From assembly GCA_023101885.1 (NCBI GenBank), contig JALPQD010000115.1, positions 689,953 to 753,952 of the forward strand: DNA of 64,000 nt, in the 5' to 3' direction. The translations under genes and the position numbers were made by a program. Position 1 is the first letter of the stretch. Each line of letters begins with the position of its first letter. The notes beneath the pieces are model-generated. The model was not told the origin of the DNA and did not search any database. It saw only the letters and a program-made list of their open reading frames with translations. Origin of the DNA: Typhlomys cinereus (Eukaryota; Chordata; Mammalia; Rodentia; Platacanthomyidae). Of this stretch, positions 11,940 through 24,366 are shown in pieces.

Positions 11940-12729
11940 TAAGAAGTGGAAAAAGAGACTGATTCAACATGGCTATAGTGAGAAGAGGGATATCCCCAAG
12001 TCCACCATTGAGGTTTTGATGTGAGGCTCAGGTTTAAATAGAGGGCAGGAATTGTGCCCTAGCTATGTAGTTCTGGCCAAGGTGCAGCACATCTACCACT
12101 GTCTTTATCTCCGGTCTCTCCTGCAAGGTGATCTGGTAAATTTTTAGTACTCTTTGAAGTTTCATCCACTTCAAGCTGACAGGGGACCATAGCAGGAGTT
12201 TCCTAGGGGGAATTCCAATCTCCCAGGGTGTGTGCCATGCAGAGTGGAGACAGCCAGAGGGGGAGCATAAGCATTCCGTCAGAATATTTCTGCCATCCGG
12301 TTACACTTTGAAATACAATTTTGACCAAAACATCTCATCCTGTCCATCTGAACATAATTGCAAAGATGACCTAAATTTCCAGTCTAATTGTAGCACTTAG
12401 CCCTGCCAGAGCTCTCTCCGTGTCAAATATGCCGGAGCAAGTGGCCAAACAGAATGTTTTAGAATGTTTTCTAGTCTTAATCATTTCATAAGCAGCCAGG
12501 GTTTATAGTCAAGGTCATGCTTCCATCTCAGCAAATGCATTGGAGTGGTGACTGTGAAACTGTAACATTTTTTTGACTAAGGTTCATGAATGAAGATATA
12601 TAATTGGAAAAAGTTGAATTTTCAATATTAAAAGTTGTTAATGAATGATATTTTGGCTAATTTGATAAAAATATCACGTAATTCATCTTTTAGGATCCTA
12701 AATGAAAATTGCTTCAAAAAATTAAGTGT
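11940..12729. other. Unique DNA, no gene seen
   Basis: No repeat family or coding motif recognised. It separates the full-length L1 from two forward SINEs. Confidence 0.55.
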
Positions 12730-12940
12730 CAGATAGTTCAGGGGTTAAGCCTCTGCCTCACAAGCAGCAGGACCTGAGTTCAGATGTAAAAATGCCAGGC
12801 AGAAATAACGGCGGCCTGCACTTTTGGCCTGGGAAACTCCAGAGCAAAGCAAAAAAAAGGTAGAAGCAATCCAGGATAATGCCCAAAGTCATCCTTGATT
12901 CTCCACAGAGAGGCACACATAGTGCCCTCTGATGATACAT

Positions 12941-12980
<40 letters not shown>

Positions 12981-13052
12981 GCACGCACGCACGAACGCGC
13001 ACACACACGCACGAACGCACACACAATAAATATAATAAATCTTTAAAAAAAT
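12730..13052 (+). repeat. tRNA-headed SINE with (CA)n tail
   Basis: The head has TTCAGGGGTTAAGCCTCTGC and then GACCTGAGTTCAGATG, the A-box and B-box positions of a tRNA-derived RNA polymerase III promoter. The body has AAAAAGGTAGAAGCAATCCA and GTGCCCTCTGATGATAC, shared with the SINEs at 13,281, 53,235 and 56,013. It ends in a CA/CG repeat (12,944-13,024) and AATAAATATAATAAAT. Possible imperfect target duplications: AAAAAATTAAGT (12,716-12,727) against AAAAAATTATGT after the tail. Confidence 0.8.
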
Positions 13053-13280
13053 TATGTTAAACCTTTCAAATGGGAATGCTAAAGTAGTCATCAATAGATC
13101 CATAATAGATTAAAAAGTCAGAGAATTGTGATCTTCTGGGATTAAGCATCAGTTCTTCAAAGTAGATCTACCTTGAACTTCAGCTTTGTAGGACTTATAG
13201 TGACCTTCATAAAAAGTGATAGAGTCACACATGAAATTCCTTAAATAAAAATTTGACTCATAAAAGCAATAAAAATGAAG

Positions 13281-13605
13281 GGACTGGAGAGATGGCTCTG
13301 GGGAGAAGACGCTGCCTCATAAGCCGAAGGTCTTTAGTTTGGATCCCAGGTCCCACATAAAAACACCAGGGGGAAATCAGGTGCAGCCTGCACCTTTGAT
13401 CCTGGTGGGTGGAGCCTGAGAAATCCTAGAAAGAAACAAAAAGGAGGTAGAAGCAATGCAGGATGATTCCCGAAGTCACCTTTGGTCCTCCACAGAAACA
13501 TACAGTGCCCTCACACACACACACACACACACACGCACACACACACACAGTGCACGTGAGTGTGCATCCACACATGTCCAAAATAAATAATAAAAAACAA
13601 GGAAA
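13281..13605 (+). repeat. tRNA-headed SINE with (CA)n tail
   Basis: It starts GGACTGGAGAGATGGCTCTG, close to the ID/B2/B4-style tRNA head of rodent SINEs. The body shares GGAGGTAGAAGCAATGCAGG and CCTCCACAGAAACATACAGT with the other copies, followed by (CA)n at about 13,512-13,550 and an A-rich AATAAATAATAAAAAAC tail. Same family and strand as the copy 230 bp upstream. Confidence 0.82.
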
Positions 13606-15410
13606 ATTAAAATGAAAATAAAGCTTTATTTGCTTTTTTGTTTCATACATGAGAATGTTTCCATCTAGTATTTTTAGTTGTAGTAAACAACAAGAGAGGA
13701 GGGAGAAGGCATGTGGTGGTTTAGGAGGGTTTGCAAGTACCAGTCTTCTCTGATCAATCATTTCATTTATCACATGAGACCAGCCACAGCAATTATTGCA
13801 TTGAAGGCTTATTGAACTCAGATCTTTGTGACCCCATTTACTATTCCAGAAGCATGTACTCTGATTAATAATAGATGGTTAGCCACATAGTTAAGTAGAA
13901 TGATTGGCACCTTTTATTGTTTGTCTTTAAGAATAATTGAATGAAACTGACCAGAGAGCAGAGGTTTATTGTTTGTTGTGCAGGCCAAGAAAAGCCTATC
14001 TGTTCATAGACTAGAAAATGTCTACATCAAGATGAAGTTTTTGAAGCAGTCTGAAAGTTTGCCTCATTCTATGTCATATGCAAATCCTTTTGGAAACTTT
14101 GCTCATGGATCGTTTTTTATATAAGCATATTTAGCTCTTTGTAGTGATCATCAGTCACATGCACCTTCAAGATCAGAAAAAAGTACTTGGAAATGAAATA
14201 TCAAGCAGTATATACAAGCAGTACCATATTGGGAAGGATGGACATTTTTTGAGCTAGGGAAGGTAGTAAGCAAGCATTTAAAACAAAACCTGAAGTACTA
14301 GAAACATAGGATAGAAAGATGAATAAAGAGAAATGTGCACATTGCAGTCTCTTTAAAGGTGGGAGTGCAAGGTGAGAACAGGTTTCTCTGAGAACTGGGG
14401 TACAGATGAATGGCTTTTCTCCTTCATGCCAGACACTGACAGGCATTAATAACTAATGCACATGCTCCTACTAACTTTCTTTGTTGGTGACTGATCTGCC
14501 ATACCCCTTGCCATCTCTTACCCTAGACCCAATAGGCAGGCTCCTGTTCCAGGGCCCCCAGGTAATTTATCATCAATAGGAATTCAGATATCAAGAACAA
14601 GAAGTCCTTTCCTGTCAGCGTCCTTTCCTGTGCATTCTTTGCAAAATGACTCCTCTTTGGGTTTTAGTAGTTGTCCCTTCCCTCAGTCTGATATTTGAGT
14701 CCAGGGACTGTATCTACCCATACTGTATCCATCTCCTACACTTGCCATCTTGTGATTAATTCTTCTTATGAATGAATGTCCGTATGAACCAGGTTGATTC
14801 CTGTCTGGGTCCTGACCAAGTCTGTATCTTCAGCTCTGTTTGCTTCAGTTGATTCAATGAAGGTCTTACAGGCAGACCCCTGCTCCATCCTGCATATACA
14901 GGGGAGAGCATCCTTGGATGCACAGTGACTCATGCACAGCTATGACTCAAGTATTTTGCCAGGAAACTAATGACAATTCCGATGCCCTGGTTCAAACAGG
15001 CCGGCAAGTGGGTCTGCAGGCCCATTTTTCTGACTATCCTTAACTCAGCCATCTAGCCTGCTGGAAAGAGACAACATGTTGAGGAATAAGAAAGACATAA
15101 GTCCAGCTCAGTGTCACAGGATCTATGGAATACCTGAGGCCATACTGGAGCTCCTCTGTGGTAGGGGCCTCATCCGTGGTGGTTGTCTGAGGAAACACTA
15201 CGATGCTGAAGATCGCCTTTGTACTGTCAGCTGCTTGGTGCCTCACCAAGGGATTCTGGTTTTCCCCTACTGTTTTCTTAAATACATTGCAATCCATCAG
15301 ACACTAAGCATGAAAACAAGTTTACTGCGCAAGGAAATGGTCATGTTGACAAAGCCCATTTAAAACCAAATTAAAGGTATCATTTATCAAGTAGTCTATA
15401 GAATTGACAT
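13606..15410. other. Unique DNA, no gene recognised
   Basis: No repeat or RNA gene recognised. A reverse-strand frame at 15,040-15,297 (85 codons) and an overlapping forward frame have no domain I know and no splice context, so I do not call a gene. Confidence 0.5.
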
Positions 15411-15414
15411 TGTG

Positions 15415-15580
15415 ACCATCATTGAGTGAATAATGTTGGCCTAATGATATTCCCATTTTACAGATAAGAAGACTGGATGTTGGAGAGCTACAGAAACTTG
15501 CCAGAGGTCTTATAACCAATCAGTGGTAGGGATGGAACTCAGATCCATGCCTGTTTGCTACGTGTCTTGGCTTTGAACGG
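15415..15580 (-). repeat. MIR SINE (reverse strand)
   Basis: CCCATTTTACAGATAAGAAG, then CAGAAACTTGCCAGAGGTC and GGGATGGAACTCAGATCCATG follow the reversed MIR core: the A-rich region, the ACTTGCCCAAGGTCAC block and the region ending at the tRNA-like head. The order and spacing fit an ancient MIR. Confidence 0.75.
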
Positions 15581-16679
15581 GGACTGTGCACAAGTGGCTG
15601 ACTTTAATCCTCATCTCCTTGCTGTTTTTCCTCTGAAGTGAGCTGCACAGATATATCATCTACTGAATCTCTTACACCCCTTGCTTTATACACTTTTCCT
15701 TTTTGTTCTTTCCATGCTCACAAAAGATGACTTTTATTTGATGGACCAAGCACCCTTTTCCTTGCTTAATCATGAGCTTGTCTTGGATTTTCCATAGTAT
15801 TAAAATGATTGAATGTAGGTATCGTACATTTCATTTTTTCAAGGAAGGAGCAGGTTGGCACTAAATGCTGAAAGTCATGGATCAGTGTTGAAGAAACACC
15901 GGGAGCTCTTCTGTTCAATATTTCCCAGAACTCAGAGGTATTTCCAATTATATGGCCTGTCTTTAAATGAACAGCAGATGTCAACTCCCATGGATGGCTG
16001 CTCCTAGAATCCTTGCTGTTCTTTCTTATTGGAAACCTTTAACACAACCCCTGTTGCCATGACAATATTTCCCCCTTCCAATGTTTTATTTTTCCGGCTC
16101 TGAGGCCATCTCATACAAATGCATTGACCATTACACGTTGTCATCTTCACCAGGTGTGGCAACAGCCTTAAGTGGATTTGACTAATTGTCCTTATCAGGA
16201 TTGTAATGCATATTCTTTAGCATTATTTCATTTCATCAAGTTATAGCATTTAGTTCAATTGTGAATTCCATTACTAACACTTCAGATTTCAGAATTAAGA
16301 TAACAGAGTATAAACTGCTTCTCATTTTCCAAGTCTGCACCAGGATACTAAGTTCTCCTTCACAACATTTCTCACCACTGCTTCTGAGAACAGCTTCAAA
16401 TCCACATTAGGATACAGCAGAAGCTACAGAAAATTGCCATGTGCCTTTGTCACTTCCATGAGCAATCACCCAACTAGCAAGATCCCTGACCAATTTTACT
16501 ACAGTCAACAAATCTGTATTGCCGTATCATCCAAGTCCACAGCTTGCCTAGTGTTGCACATGCTATGGATCTGAAAAACTGTACAATGACATGTATGTAC
16601 AATTGTACAGTAAACAGAATAGTTCTGTGGTCTAATACTATTCTCTACTCTGTTGACCAATTGTTCTTTTACTCTTCTT
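15581..16679. other. Unique DNA, no gene seen
   Basis: No recognisable repeat or coding motif. The short reverse frame at 15,766-15,984 has no domain. Confidence 0.5.
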
Positions 16680-17330
16680 CTGGAAACTTCTGATCATTTT
16701 TGCTACTTGTCCTTTTAAAAATTTCTAATAATTTTACTTTGTCACTAGTTTTGCTCCTCTTACAATGGCATTAGATTGGATATGACCTTTTCAGATTGGT
16801 TCCTTCCTCTTAGTAATAATCATTTAAGATTCCTCTATGTTTATTCATAGCTTAATGGCTCATCTCTTTTTGAACTAAATAAAACTAAATGTAGTATTTA
16901 GACATACTCCATTGTCTAAATACATCATGGATTATTAGACCAGTCACTCACGAACATTTTGGTTGCTCCTGAGTTTTGATAATCACGAATCAACCTGCTG
17001 TGAATATTTTTGAAAGAAAATACCAAATTATACTTCAAGTGGCTATACTACTTTCCAATAGCAAATCAGGGTTTCCATTGACATATCTTTACTATGGTCT
17101 TGATTCTGACAACTATAAAATATATAGATATATGACCTTTAATGTTAATTTTCAATTTCCTATAAGATGTGATGCAAAATACCTTTTTTGTATGCATATT
17201 TCTATTTTCCAATTATTATCCTATTTGGTGAGGTGTGCATTCAGATCTGCCCGATTTTTCATTATTCTATTCATGTTCCAGCATTACTGCCTAATGTCCA
17301 CATCACATGTAGCCAAACCAATGCCTTGAA
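16680..17330 (-). mobile_element. Ancient L1M-type fragment (reverse strand)
   Basis: Read in reverse, segments such as CATACTCCATTGTCTAAATA and GAACATTTTGGTTGCTCCTG parallel the ORF2-end/3' UTR junction of old mammalian L1s. Divergence is high and no frame is open. Boundaries are approximate. Confidence 0.5.
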
Positions 17331-17574
17331 TAATTCTAGAACAATTCAATCCATGCAAAAGAAAAGGTGAAGTTAGAAATTCCCTGATGACCAAGGATGG
17401 TCTTTTGCGAGTGTTTTTACCATGAGAGTTTCTCACCTGAGCTGTGTGCTTAGTCAATGTATTCTGAGATTATAGTAAGGGTCCAAACAGGGGCTGTGAT
17501 TATCTCTGATGTGGCTTGTTTCACGATTGTTCTGTTGGTCTCCCAGCAACATCCCACTTTTCAGTACCAATTTC

Positions 17575-17930
17575 TGTCACAGTTACTCTTTTCCTGCTGT
17601 TATGAGATAATGCTCATACAACCAGCTTAAGAGACAAAGGGAGATTTATCTGGCTTATGATTCCAGAGGGAAGATGTAGTACCTTGTGACAGAAAGGACA
17701 TGGTGGGTGACAGAAGTTGAAGGTGACTCAGATGACTTCGGCCATCATAGAGACTGAGATAGCAAGCAACACACTGCAAGAGCAAAATTACTAGAGGAAG
17801 CAGAGTGGGGCTACCCGACCTCAAAGTCTGCCCCCTATGGCATATCTCCCTCCACCTCCCACAAGGCTTCTCCTTTTAAAGGTTAAATCTCCCCAAACAT
17901 TAACATCACTAAAGATAAAACCACCCGAGA
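17575..17930 (-). repeat. ERVL-MaLR-like solo LTR (reverse strand)
   Basis: It begins TGTCACAGTTACTCTTTTCC and continues with GGGAGATTTATCTGGCTTAT, the reverse complement of the polyadenylation end of rodent MaLR-type LTRs. The copy at 42,556-42,934 shares CAGTTACTCTT and GGGAGATTTATTCACCTTAT. No retroviral ORF accompanies it. Confidence 0.6.
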
Positions 17931-19179
17931 TATGAAGGTATGAATGTATTTGTTTCTTACAAGACTAACATAAATCTAGAGATCAGACTCAACTAGATGA
18001 AACATTCCACATCATCTATACCAATATTATTTACATTTCTAGTGACTAAACCACTGGGCACTTGGGACCATTGTCTTCCGTCTTGCTGTGCCTGCAACAT
18101 TCCAGCAAAGAAAGATATTAGAGCATAACCTGAAGAACAGGATTCCTGAGAAGGGGCTTTGGATCTGTTTCTGTTCCCACACACGCAGTCACAACACGGC
18201 AGATGCAATACTAAAGGAGGCTGTCAGACTCCGTCTCTGGCAAAGTTTAGGAGCTCAACAATTGCTAAGATTTCTATTTTAGTCTAGAGTGAAAATGTCT
18301 TCAGTGCAGCCTGGGTACAGTATTCCTTCAAAGAACACTGCTTCCCGTCCTAGTTTTTCTTTTCTAAACTCTCCTGAAGGTAGGCATATTTTTCTTGTCT
18401 AGATTGCTGTGTATTTCTCCTTATTGAATGTATCCTTGTAACCTCCATAAAACTAGAAGCAGTGAAAGCTCTATCATTTTACTGAGAGGCTACTAAACAA
18501 AGTGACCTTTAGTCCCCATTTCCTGTCTAATCCCCTGCCTGTTCCCCAGCTCTCATCCTTGTCCGAAGACATTCCATGAGGCCCTTCAGGACCATACACG
18601 TGAAAGGCTGTTCCCATCAGTAAGTCTGACTATGCCCTACATCAGTGCATTTTATTACCTTTATCTGCTTATTGGATTGCCATTAGCTATTTATCTTGAC
18701 AAATGTACAGCCATAAAGATAATTTACTGGATTTCAAAATTGTAAGTCATGGTTTGTTGATGTCATTCTTTGTTTCCAGGCAGGATTTAGTAGCACATAA
18801 GTTTTATTAAGAAAGCCTTCCTGATTCCCACTCAGAGCAAGTGAATACATTTTCCATTTCCTTTCCTCTTTAGTTCCAGGTCAGAAAATCCCCAAAGTAT
18901 CTGCTGCTGGGTTTATATCCTTTTTGTTTTACTTATTTATTTATTTTTTGGAAACAGGGATGTAATGTTGGAACACAGTAGTGTTTCCTTCACAGAAATT
19001 GTGTTAGTGAAGAATGGAAGCCAAAGAACATTTAAAAAATATTCCTGACATCTAGGCCCCCAATATGTGCCAGAAAAGTTTTAGACAAGAAAACATGAAA
19101 TAGTGGATCTTTGATAGTTTACACGTATGACTGCATCTCATCTCATGAATAGTGACTTAATCTGCTTGAATGTTACTGA
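17931..19179. other. Unique DNA, no gene seen
   Basis: No repeat family, RNA gene or recognisable coding segment. Short frames around 18,000-18,280 on both strands overlap and carry no domain. Confidence 0.5.
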
Positions 19180-19445
19180 GTTTTTAAAAATATTTTATTT
19201 ATTTATGAGAGAGAGGTGCTTGCTTTGGCTGCATATACAGTAAAATAAGAGAGAAAGAGAGAGAGAAAGAGAAAGAGAGGAAGCATATATATATACAATA
19301 GTGTGAGTGTGTGACTGTAGAAGTAAAAATACAAATTTTGGCAATCAAAACTCTCTTTCTACCATGTGGGCTCCAGAGATTTAACGAAGGGTTGCCAGGG
19401 TTTCACACCACCGCTTTTACCTGTTGAACCAGTGTGCTGTCCTTG
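19180..19445 (-). repeat. tRNA-derived SINE (reverse strand), GA-rich middle
   Basis: It starts TTTTTAAAAATATTTTATTT followed by ATTTATGAGAGAGAG, the reversed A-rich 3' end of a SINE layout I associate with dipodoid rodents. A GAGAGAAAGAG tract follows, and the distal part resembles a reversed, degraded tRNA head (TTACCTGTTGAACCAGTGTGC). A 32-bp stretch at 19,216-19,247 resembles the U6 snRNA 5' end; see findings. Family assignment is tentative. Confidence 0.5.
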
Positions 19446-20289
19446 TTATTGAGTTTTTAGTAATAAAATGTCTATTTTGGATTTCAGCTGCCAGAGGTGG
19501 AGTCTGGGATATTCAGCATTCCGTTGCCTCCATATAGCCTCTGGAAATTCTTGGGAGTTTCTCTTTAACTTGTTCTTAAACTGCTAATGATACCTCACCC
19601 TTTATCCATGATTGTTCAGTTCCTGGCTAACTGGCACTTGCATCTGCAATGTTTTCCTGAAACTTGATGTGGGAACTGAGGATTGGGCATTAGCATCTGG
19701 TTAAGTAATTCAGTTGGAGTTGAGGAAAGTTTAGAAGTGAAGTCCAGTGGCCCTGGCATGGAAGGCCACTTCCATGTCTACAGCCTTCAGAATCCGCAAA
19801 TGGGGCTTTGCAGGCTTCTCTTCTGGCTACTCAATATGCTGCAAAGATCTGCCTTTGTGTGGGTGACACACAAATCCTTCCTTACTGAAGTTCTCAGAAT
19901 GCCTAAAGTGTTCCAGTGGCCCAAGCTGCCTTTTGGCCTGTGAGGACCAGAAAGATGGAGTCTTTGGAAAGGAACACATGTATTTTACACAGTGGCATAC
20001 AAAGAGCACTCACAAATGCTTTATTAATTTTGACTAAGTGTGCTTAATAAAACAAAATACTGAAAAAAGTGCCTGAGCTCTCCATTCATTTATCTAAAAA
20101 ATTCTTGACTGGACATTTATCCTAATAATGTGAATGAGTCAAATTTCCAACCCATTTGCTACATAACACTCCTTTCAATACCCCAGACAACTTCTGGGGT
20201 ATTGCTCTTGCCCCCACAGGTAAGTCCACATAACACCTAACTCTATACCATGAATTTATCCTTCCATTTGTTACCTTCTCTCCTCCTAC
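19446..20289. other. Unique DNA with one perfect hairpin
   Basis: No gene seen. At 20,177-20,203 an 11-bp perfect inverted repeat (AATACCCCAGA / TCTGGGGTATT) flanks a 5-nt loop. Confidence 0.6.
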
Positions 20290-20880
20290 ATTGAAAGCTA
20301 TATTAGAATTCTCTAGAGTAACAGACCAATAAAATTATGCATAGATATGAACTTATTAGATTCATTACATGATAAAATCAGAGCAGTCCTTTGGTAGCTG
20401 CATATATCAGCTCAGTTCTTGAGCTTAATATTTCAGTAATCCCTGTCTAGACTGAAGATCAAAGGATCCCTGGAAAGCCTCACAGTAGTCCACATTGATT
20501 GCTGAAGGCTTGAAGACCAAAGGATTCCTGAACCTCAGTCATGTTGGAGAGCCAGAGAAACTGGGTTCTGGGGTCAGCAAGGAGCAGCAGCAGCAGCAGA
20601 AGTGAAAGGCAGCAACAGGCCAATAGTGGCCTCAACCCAGCAAGTCCACACCAGGCAAAGAGAGGGGAAGTCCCTCCCCTTTGTACTTCTTTTATCATGT
20701 CTACTGCTAGGAACACACCAGTTTATTATGGGCTGAGTCTTCCATAACAATTAAACAGTCAACTGCAGCCTCGCTCAAGGGTTTGCCTTAATTGTTGGTT
20801 CTTCATAGCTGTGCCCAAAGCTCAGCCAGCAGCTGTCAAGTTGACATCTGACTGTCACAGAATGACACTAAGACTTAATC
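20290..20880. repeat. Interspersed repeat, probably LTR-derived, class uncertain
   Basis: The start GAATTCTCTAGAGTAACAGA and end AGCTGTCAAGTTGACATCTG recall a mammalian repeat that often begins TTCTCTAGAG(T/G)AACAGA and ends near a TCAAGTTGACA motif. A CAG-repeat patch lies at 20,584-20,601. I cannot assign the family or strand firmly. Confidence 0.4.
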
Positions 20881-21187
20881 TACTGTGCATTGAAATTTAC
20901 AGAAGATTTAAAATAATTCAAGCTATATTTTGTGGCACCGGCAAACGTTTTATTTGGCTATGAGATGTCACCCTCCCAGGAGGTCAGAGGCTTATTCCTC
21001 CTCAAGTTGTCAGTTGCTGGGCTCTTTTGGGTCCTGCTTTGTCACAATATTTGGAAGCCTTCTTTGTCCTCTCTTTTTTCCTCCTTCCTGCCAACAAAGC
21101 ATAAATTCTTCATGGATGAGTTCAGTTCTCAACTTTCTACCTCATATTAAAGTACAGAAGGTTCTCTGCATAGTCAAAAAACATGTA
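20881..21187. other. Unique DNA, no gene seen
   Basis: Two overlapping short frames (20,930-21,196) lack a domain. No repeat recognised. Confidence 0.45.
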
Positions 21188-21406
21188 GGGGGATGAAGAG
21201 ATGACTCAGGGTTTAAAGCCTTTGCATTGAATGCTAAGGGACCTGAATTCAGATCCCAAAATCCTATGTAAAAATGCTGGGCAGGAATTTCAGCCCTGAA
21301 AGGCAAAGCCTGGAAAACCCCAGTGCAAAGCAATAAGGAAACAGGACAACCCAGGATGTTTTCCACCGTCATCCTTGGGCTTCCATAGGCACGTATACTG
21401 CCTCTG

Positions 21407-21463
<57 letters not shown>
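21188..21463 (+). repeat. tRNA-headed SINE with (CA)n tail
   Basis: The head GATGAAGAGATGACTCAGGG and GACCTGAATTCAGATCCCAA mark the A and B boxes. The body has CAAAGCCTGGAAAACCCCAG, CACCGTCATCCTTGGGCTTC and CTGCCTCTGATACACAC, then 23 CA units at about 21,409-21,454. Same family as the copies at 12.7, 53.2 and 56.0 kb. Confidence 0.8.
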
Positions 21464-21656
21464 GCCGAGGTGCCCTGGAAAGCAAAGACCTATTCTACCC
21501 TACCCGGCTATTAACAGGTTATTGGAACATATTCAGGGACAGAGTCAAACAATTTACTACTAATGTAACTCTGCCATCGCCAGTGAGAGTGCAGACTGTG
21601 AACTTCCATGTGGCCAGACTTCATGGACCACTGAAAATAAAGTATGGGGCAAAAAG

Positions 21657-22623
21657 TCTATTTATTTATTTATTATTCATTCATTCATTCATTCATTCAT
21701 TTATTTATTTTACATTTTTTATTATTATTTCCGCTCATACAAACTTAATAGGTAGATCAGTTCCCTCCCCCCTCCTCCTCCCCTGAACCCTCTGCTCCCC
21801 CTCCTTCCCTCCCCATCTCCCAGTGCCTCCCCCCCAATTCCCAGAGAGTCCTTTATTGTGTATGCCTAACTCTCCTCTTGGTCCTCCTTTCTGATGACGT
21901 ACAAGGACCCAGTGGCATTTCCCTGAACCCTTTCTCGTGTTCCCCTTAAGCATAGGAACACTACTGTGACTGTCAATCCCTTGCCTCCAAGGATCTTGGT
22001 GCCTTTAGCCGATGTTAGACTTTGTGAGGTCAATAGTGTGATGGACATGGCACAGGGCATGCAAAGTCCTATTATGATTGCTTCAGCCCTATCTAGTGTG
22101 GAGGCTTTTCAAATCATTGCTCCCCCCATCCTTTTGCTCTTACAATCTTACCGCCCCCTCTTCTGCAAATGGCCCTGAGCTTCAGGATGGGGGGAGATTA
22201 GGCTGACTTAGTTCTATGTGGATTATATAGAGTCTCTGAAGTTCTGGATTGTGGTTTGTTGATTTTCTTTTGCAGTTTTGCTGCTCCTGCAATGCCCTTC
22301 ACTCCATCCTGATGGGCACTGTATGTCACCCTCTGGTCAGAGACAAAAAAACTGTTAAACTGGAGTCTTGTTATAATAGCACATTCAAGGGTAGATGTAA
22401 GAAAAGCAGGAAACCTTGGTAAGGGAGGGGTCAGTCACCCATTTTGCAAAATGATAATTTTTCATCTGCCAGACTGTATGTCCTCCCCTTCTGGTGAGAT
22501 CATACCCTTTCAGTTGTACATGATCAGGAACGAACATCTGTGAACTTAACCAGGTGTCACATTACTTACTTGCATTCCTTGGAGGCCGATTTTCTCTGCT
22601 GTAACATGGTCCCCTCTCTCCTT
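21657..22623 (-). mobile_element. 5'-truncated L1 3' UTR (reverse strand)
   Basis: On the reverse strand it ends GTATGAGCGGAAATAATAAT plus an A-rich tail, seen here after a (TTTA/ATTC)n stretch at 21,657-21,710. It contains the reversed G-rich purine tract (21,757-21,840) and the segments AACACTACTGTGACTGTCAA and CTCTGCTGTAACATGGTCCC shared with the copies at 32 and 61 kb. The tail has become a tetranucleotide microsatellite. No clear target duplication found. Confidence 0.85.
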
Positions 22624-22779
22624 TAAGTCAGAACATCTTCCTTCCTAGACTCTGTAAATACAAGAAAAGTAGCTAGAAAAAGTGCCTTCCATTACCCAGG
22701 TCAAGTCTCTTTGGTTTATTTGGTTTTCCCCTTCCAGTTACACTGGTATCCTGGTATTGGTACACAGAATAGCTGCAAA

Positions 22780-22975
22780 TGTGAATTGAGCATTCATTGT
22801 GTGCCTACACCAGGTAGCTTACACATGTGAGTTACTTAACCCTCATGCACCGACCCTTGGAGGCAGATCACATAGTGCACATTTAATGAGAGTAATGAGA
22901 GGCTTAGAGACAATGCAAAGTCACATTCCTAGTAAGAGTATGTGTGATGCAATTCCAAGGTCGGCGGAGTTCTAG
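22780..22975 (-). repeat. MIR-type SINE (reverse strand)
   Basis: TTGAGCATTCATTGTGTGCC, then GAGTTACTTAACCCTCATGC and TGAGAGGCTTAGAGACAATG follow the reversed MIR order (conserved 3' end, core, ACTTGC-like block). Diverged, as expected. Confidence 0.65.
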
Positions 22976-24366
22976 GTTAGTACTTTTCTCTTGCTTTTTT
23001 GGTAATTAAAACGCATACTCCAAGACTAGGGAGGTAAGGAACCTAAGAAAGAGATGCTTCTCTTACTGATGAATTTATAGCCCCTCAGAATGGACATGTC
23101 AGCAAAGAATGTAAGTGTATATGTGGTACACACATGACAGCTTTTACCTAGTGTGTACCTTCAGTCTAGTTCCTTCACCTGCCTCAGAACTAGAAGAACA
23201 CAGTCATAAGATTTAGAAGGAAGGTTTTGCTGTGCTTTGTAATCACCGGACAAACAAGCATACCCCTTGCCCATAGTGTGTTATGCAGATGTGATCTTGG
23301 GAATGTAGATAGCATGTACATTTAGGGAAAGAAGCAAGCCTGGGGTAGTTTTTGGGAATCATAGAAACAAGGGACCCTGAACCCAAATGCTACCATCATA
23401 AGTGAGGATAAGTGACGAGAACGAACAACCTGTCCTGCCTCGGCAAGGATCATGTCACCCCTGTTCTGGAAGCATAAGGCTCATGCTTAGCCTTTCCCCA
23501 CCACCAGCTTCCTTCAGCAATCATTGTCTTGTGCTGGCTGAGGTATTGGTGAAAACTATTTCTTGTCGCTTATTTACATCAAACGTGTGCAAACAAACTT
23601 TCCCCTGAGATTACACATGGCCTTCGCCATTGCTCCAAAAGAACACGAGGAAACAAGCAAGAGTGTCTCTACCCATGTGCAAAAAAGATTTCAGGGAAGT
23701 AACTACTTTGGAGACCATCTGGGCAGCAAAATGTGGAAAACTCACACCACATCTGAGCGTGGTTGGTGCTGTGGTTCAAACAAGAACTGGCCCAGGAATT
23801 CCGGACCATGCTTTCTGACAAGTTCTTTCTTCTGACAATTTATTTTTCCTTGTGCTTTTCTTTGGTGAGTGCTGGACTCAAGACATGGTTGGGCACTATT
23901 CAAAGCCACAATGAATGTTACTATTTACTTAAAATTGGACTTTCATCTCTTAAATACGGAGCGGCCACATGAAATGAAGCATCCCTCGTGCAGACAAGCA
24001 GCTGAGTTTACGTAACCCGACTGTCTGCTTCTCCTTTTCCTGGTGCAGTGGCCTCTCCTCTGGGTTTACAGGGACATCTGGGCTTGGGAAAGATACATGT
24101 CTGCTTTGTCCTGAGAGTAGAGATTGGAGCTGATTCTATTCTTCGCTGTTTTTTTTTTTCCTCTCTTCATTGAGCTATTTCTGAGTGCATTGCAGAAGAG
24201 GTCTGGGGTGAGAATCAAATAAGTTCTCTGATATTCTCTCCTGCATTTGCAACTCTGCCCCCACTTGACCTGCACCATACTCACTGCAGATTTCTGAGTT
24301 AGGGAGGATGTTTTCAATTTTCATGTGCAGACAAAAACATGACATGGTCATGTTCTTTAAGGTCAC
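22976..24366. other. Unique DNA, no gene recognised
   Basis: Overlapping frames at 23,402-23,972 (up to 90 codons) show no domain, conserved motif or splice pattern that I can recognise. No repeat identified. Confidence 0.45.

Noticed and set aside
15040..15363. Overlapping frames on both strands (85 and 95 codons)
   Set aside because: No domain, no splice sites that I can argue for, and both strands open over the same bases, so I could not support a gene.
20290..20880. CAG-repeat encoded serine/leucine tract as a coding exon
   Set aside because: It lies inside an interspersed repeat, is short (about six units) and is open on both strands.
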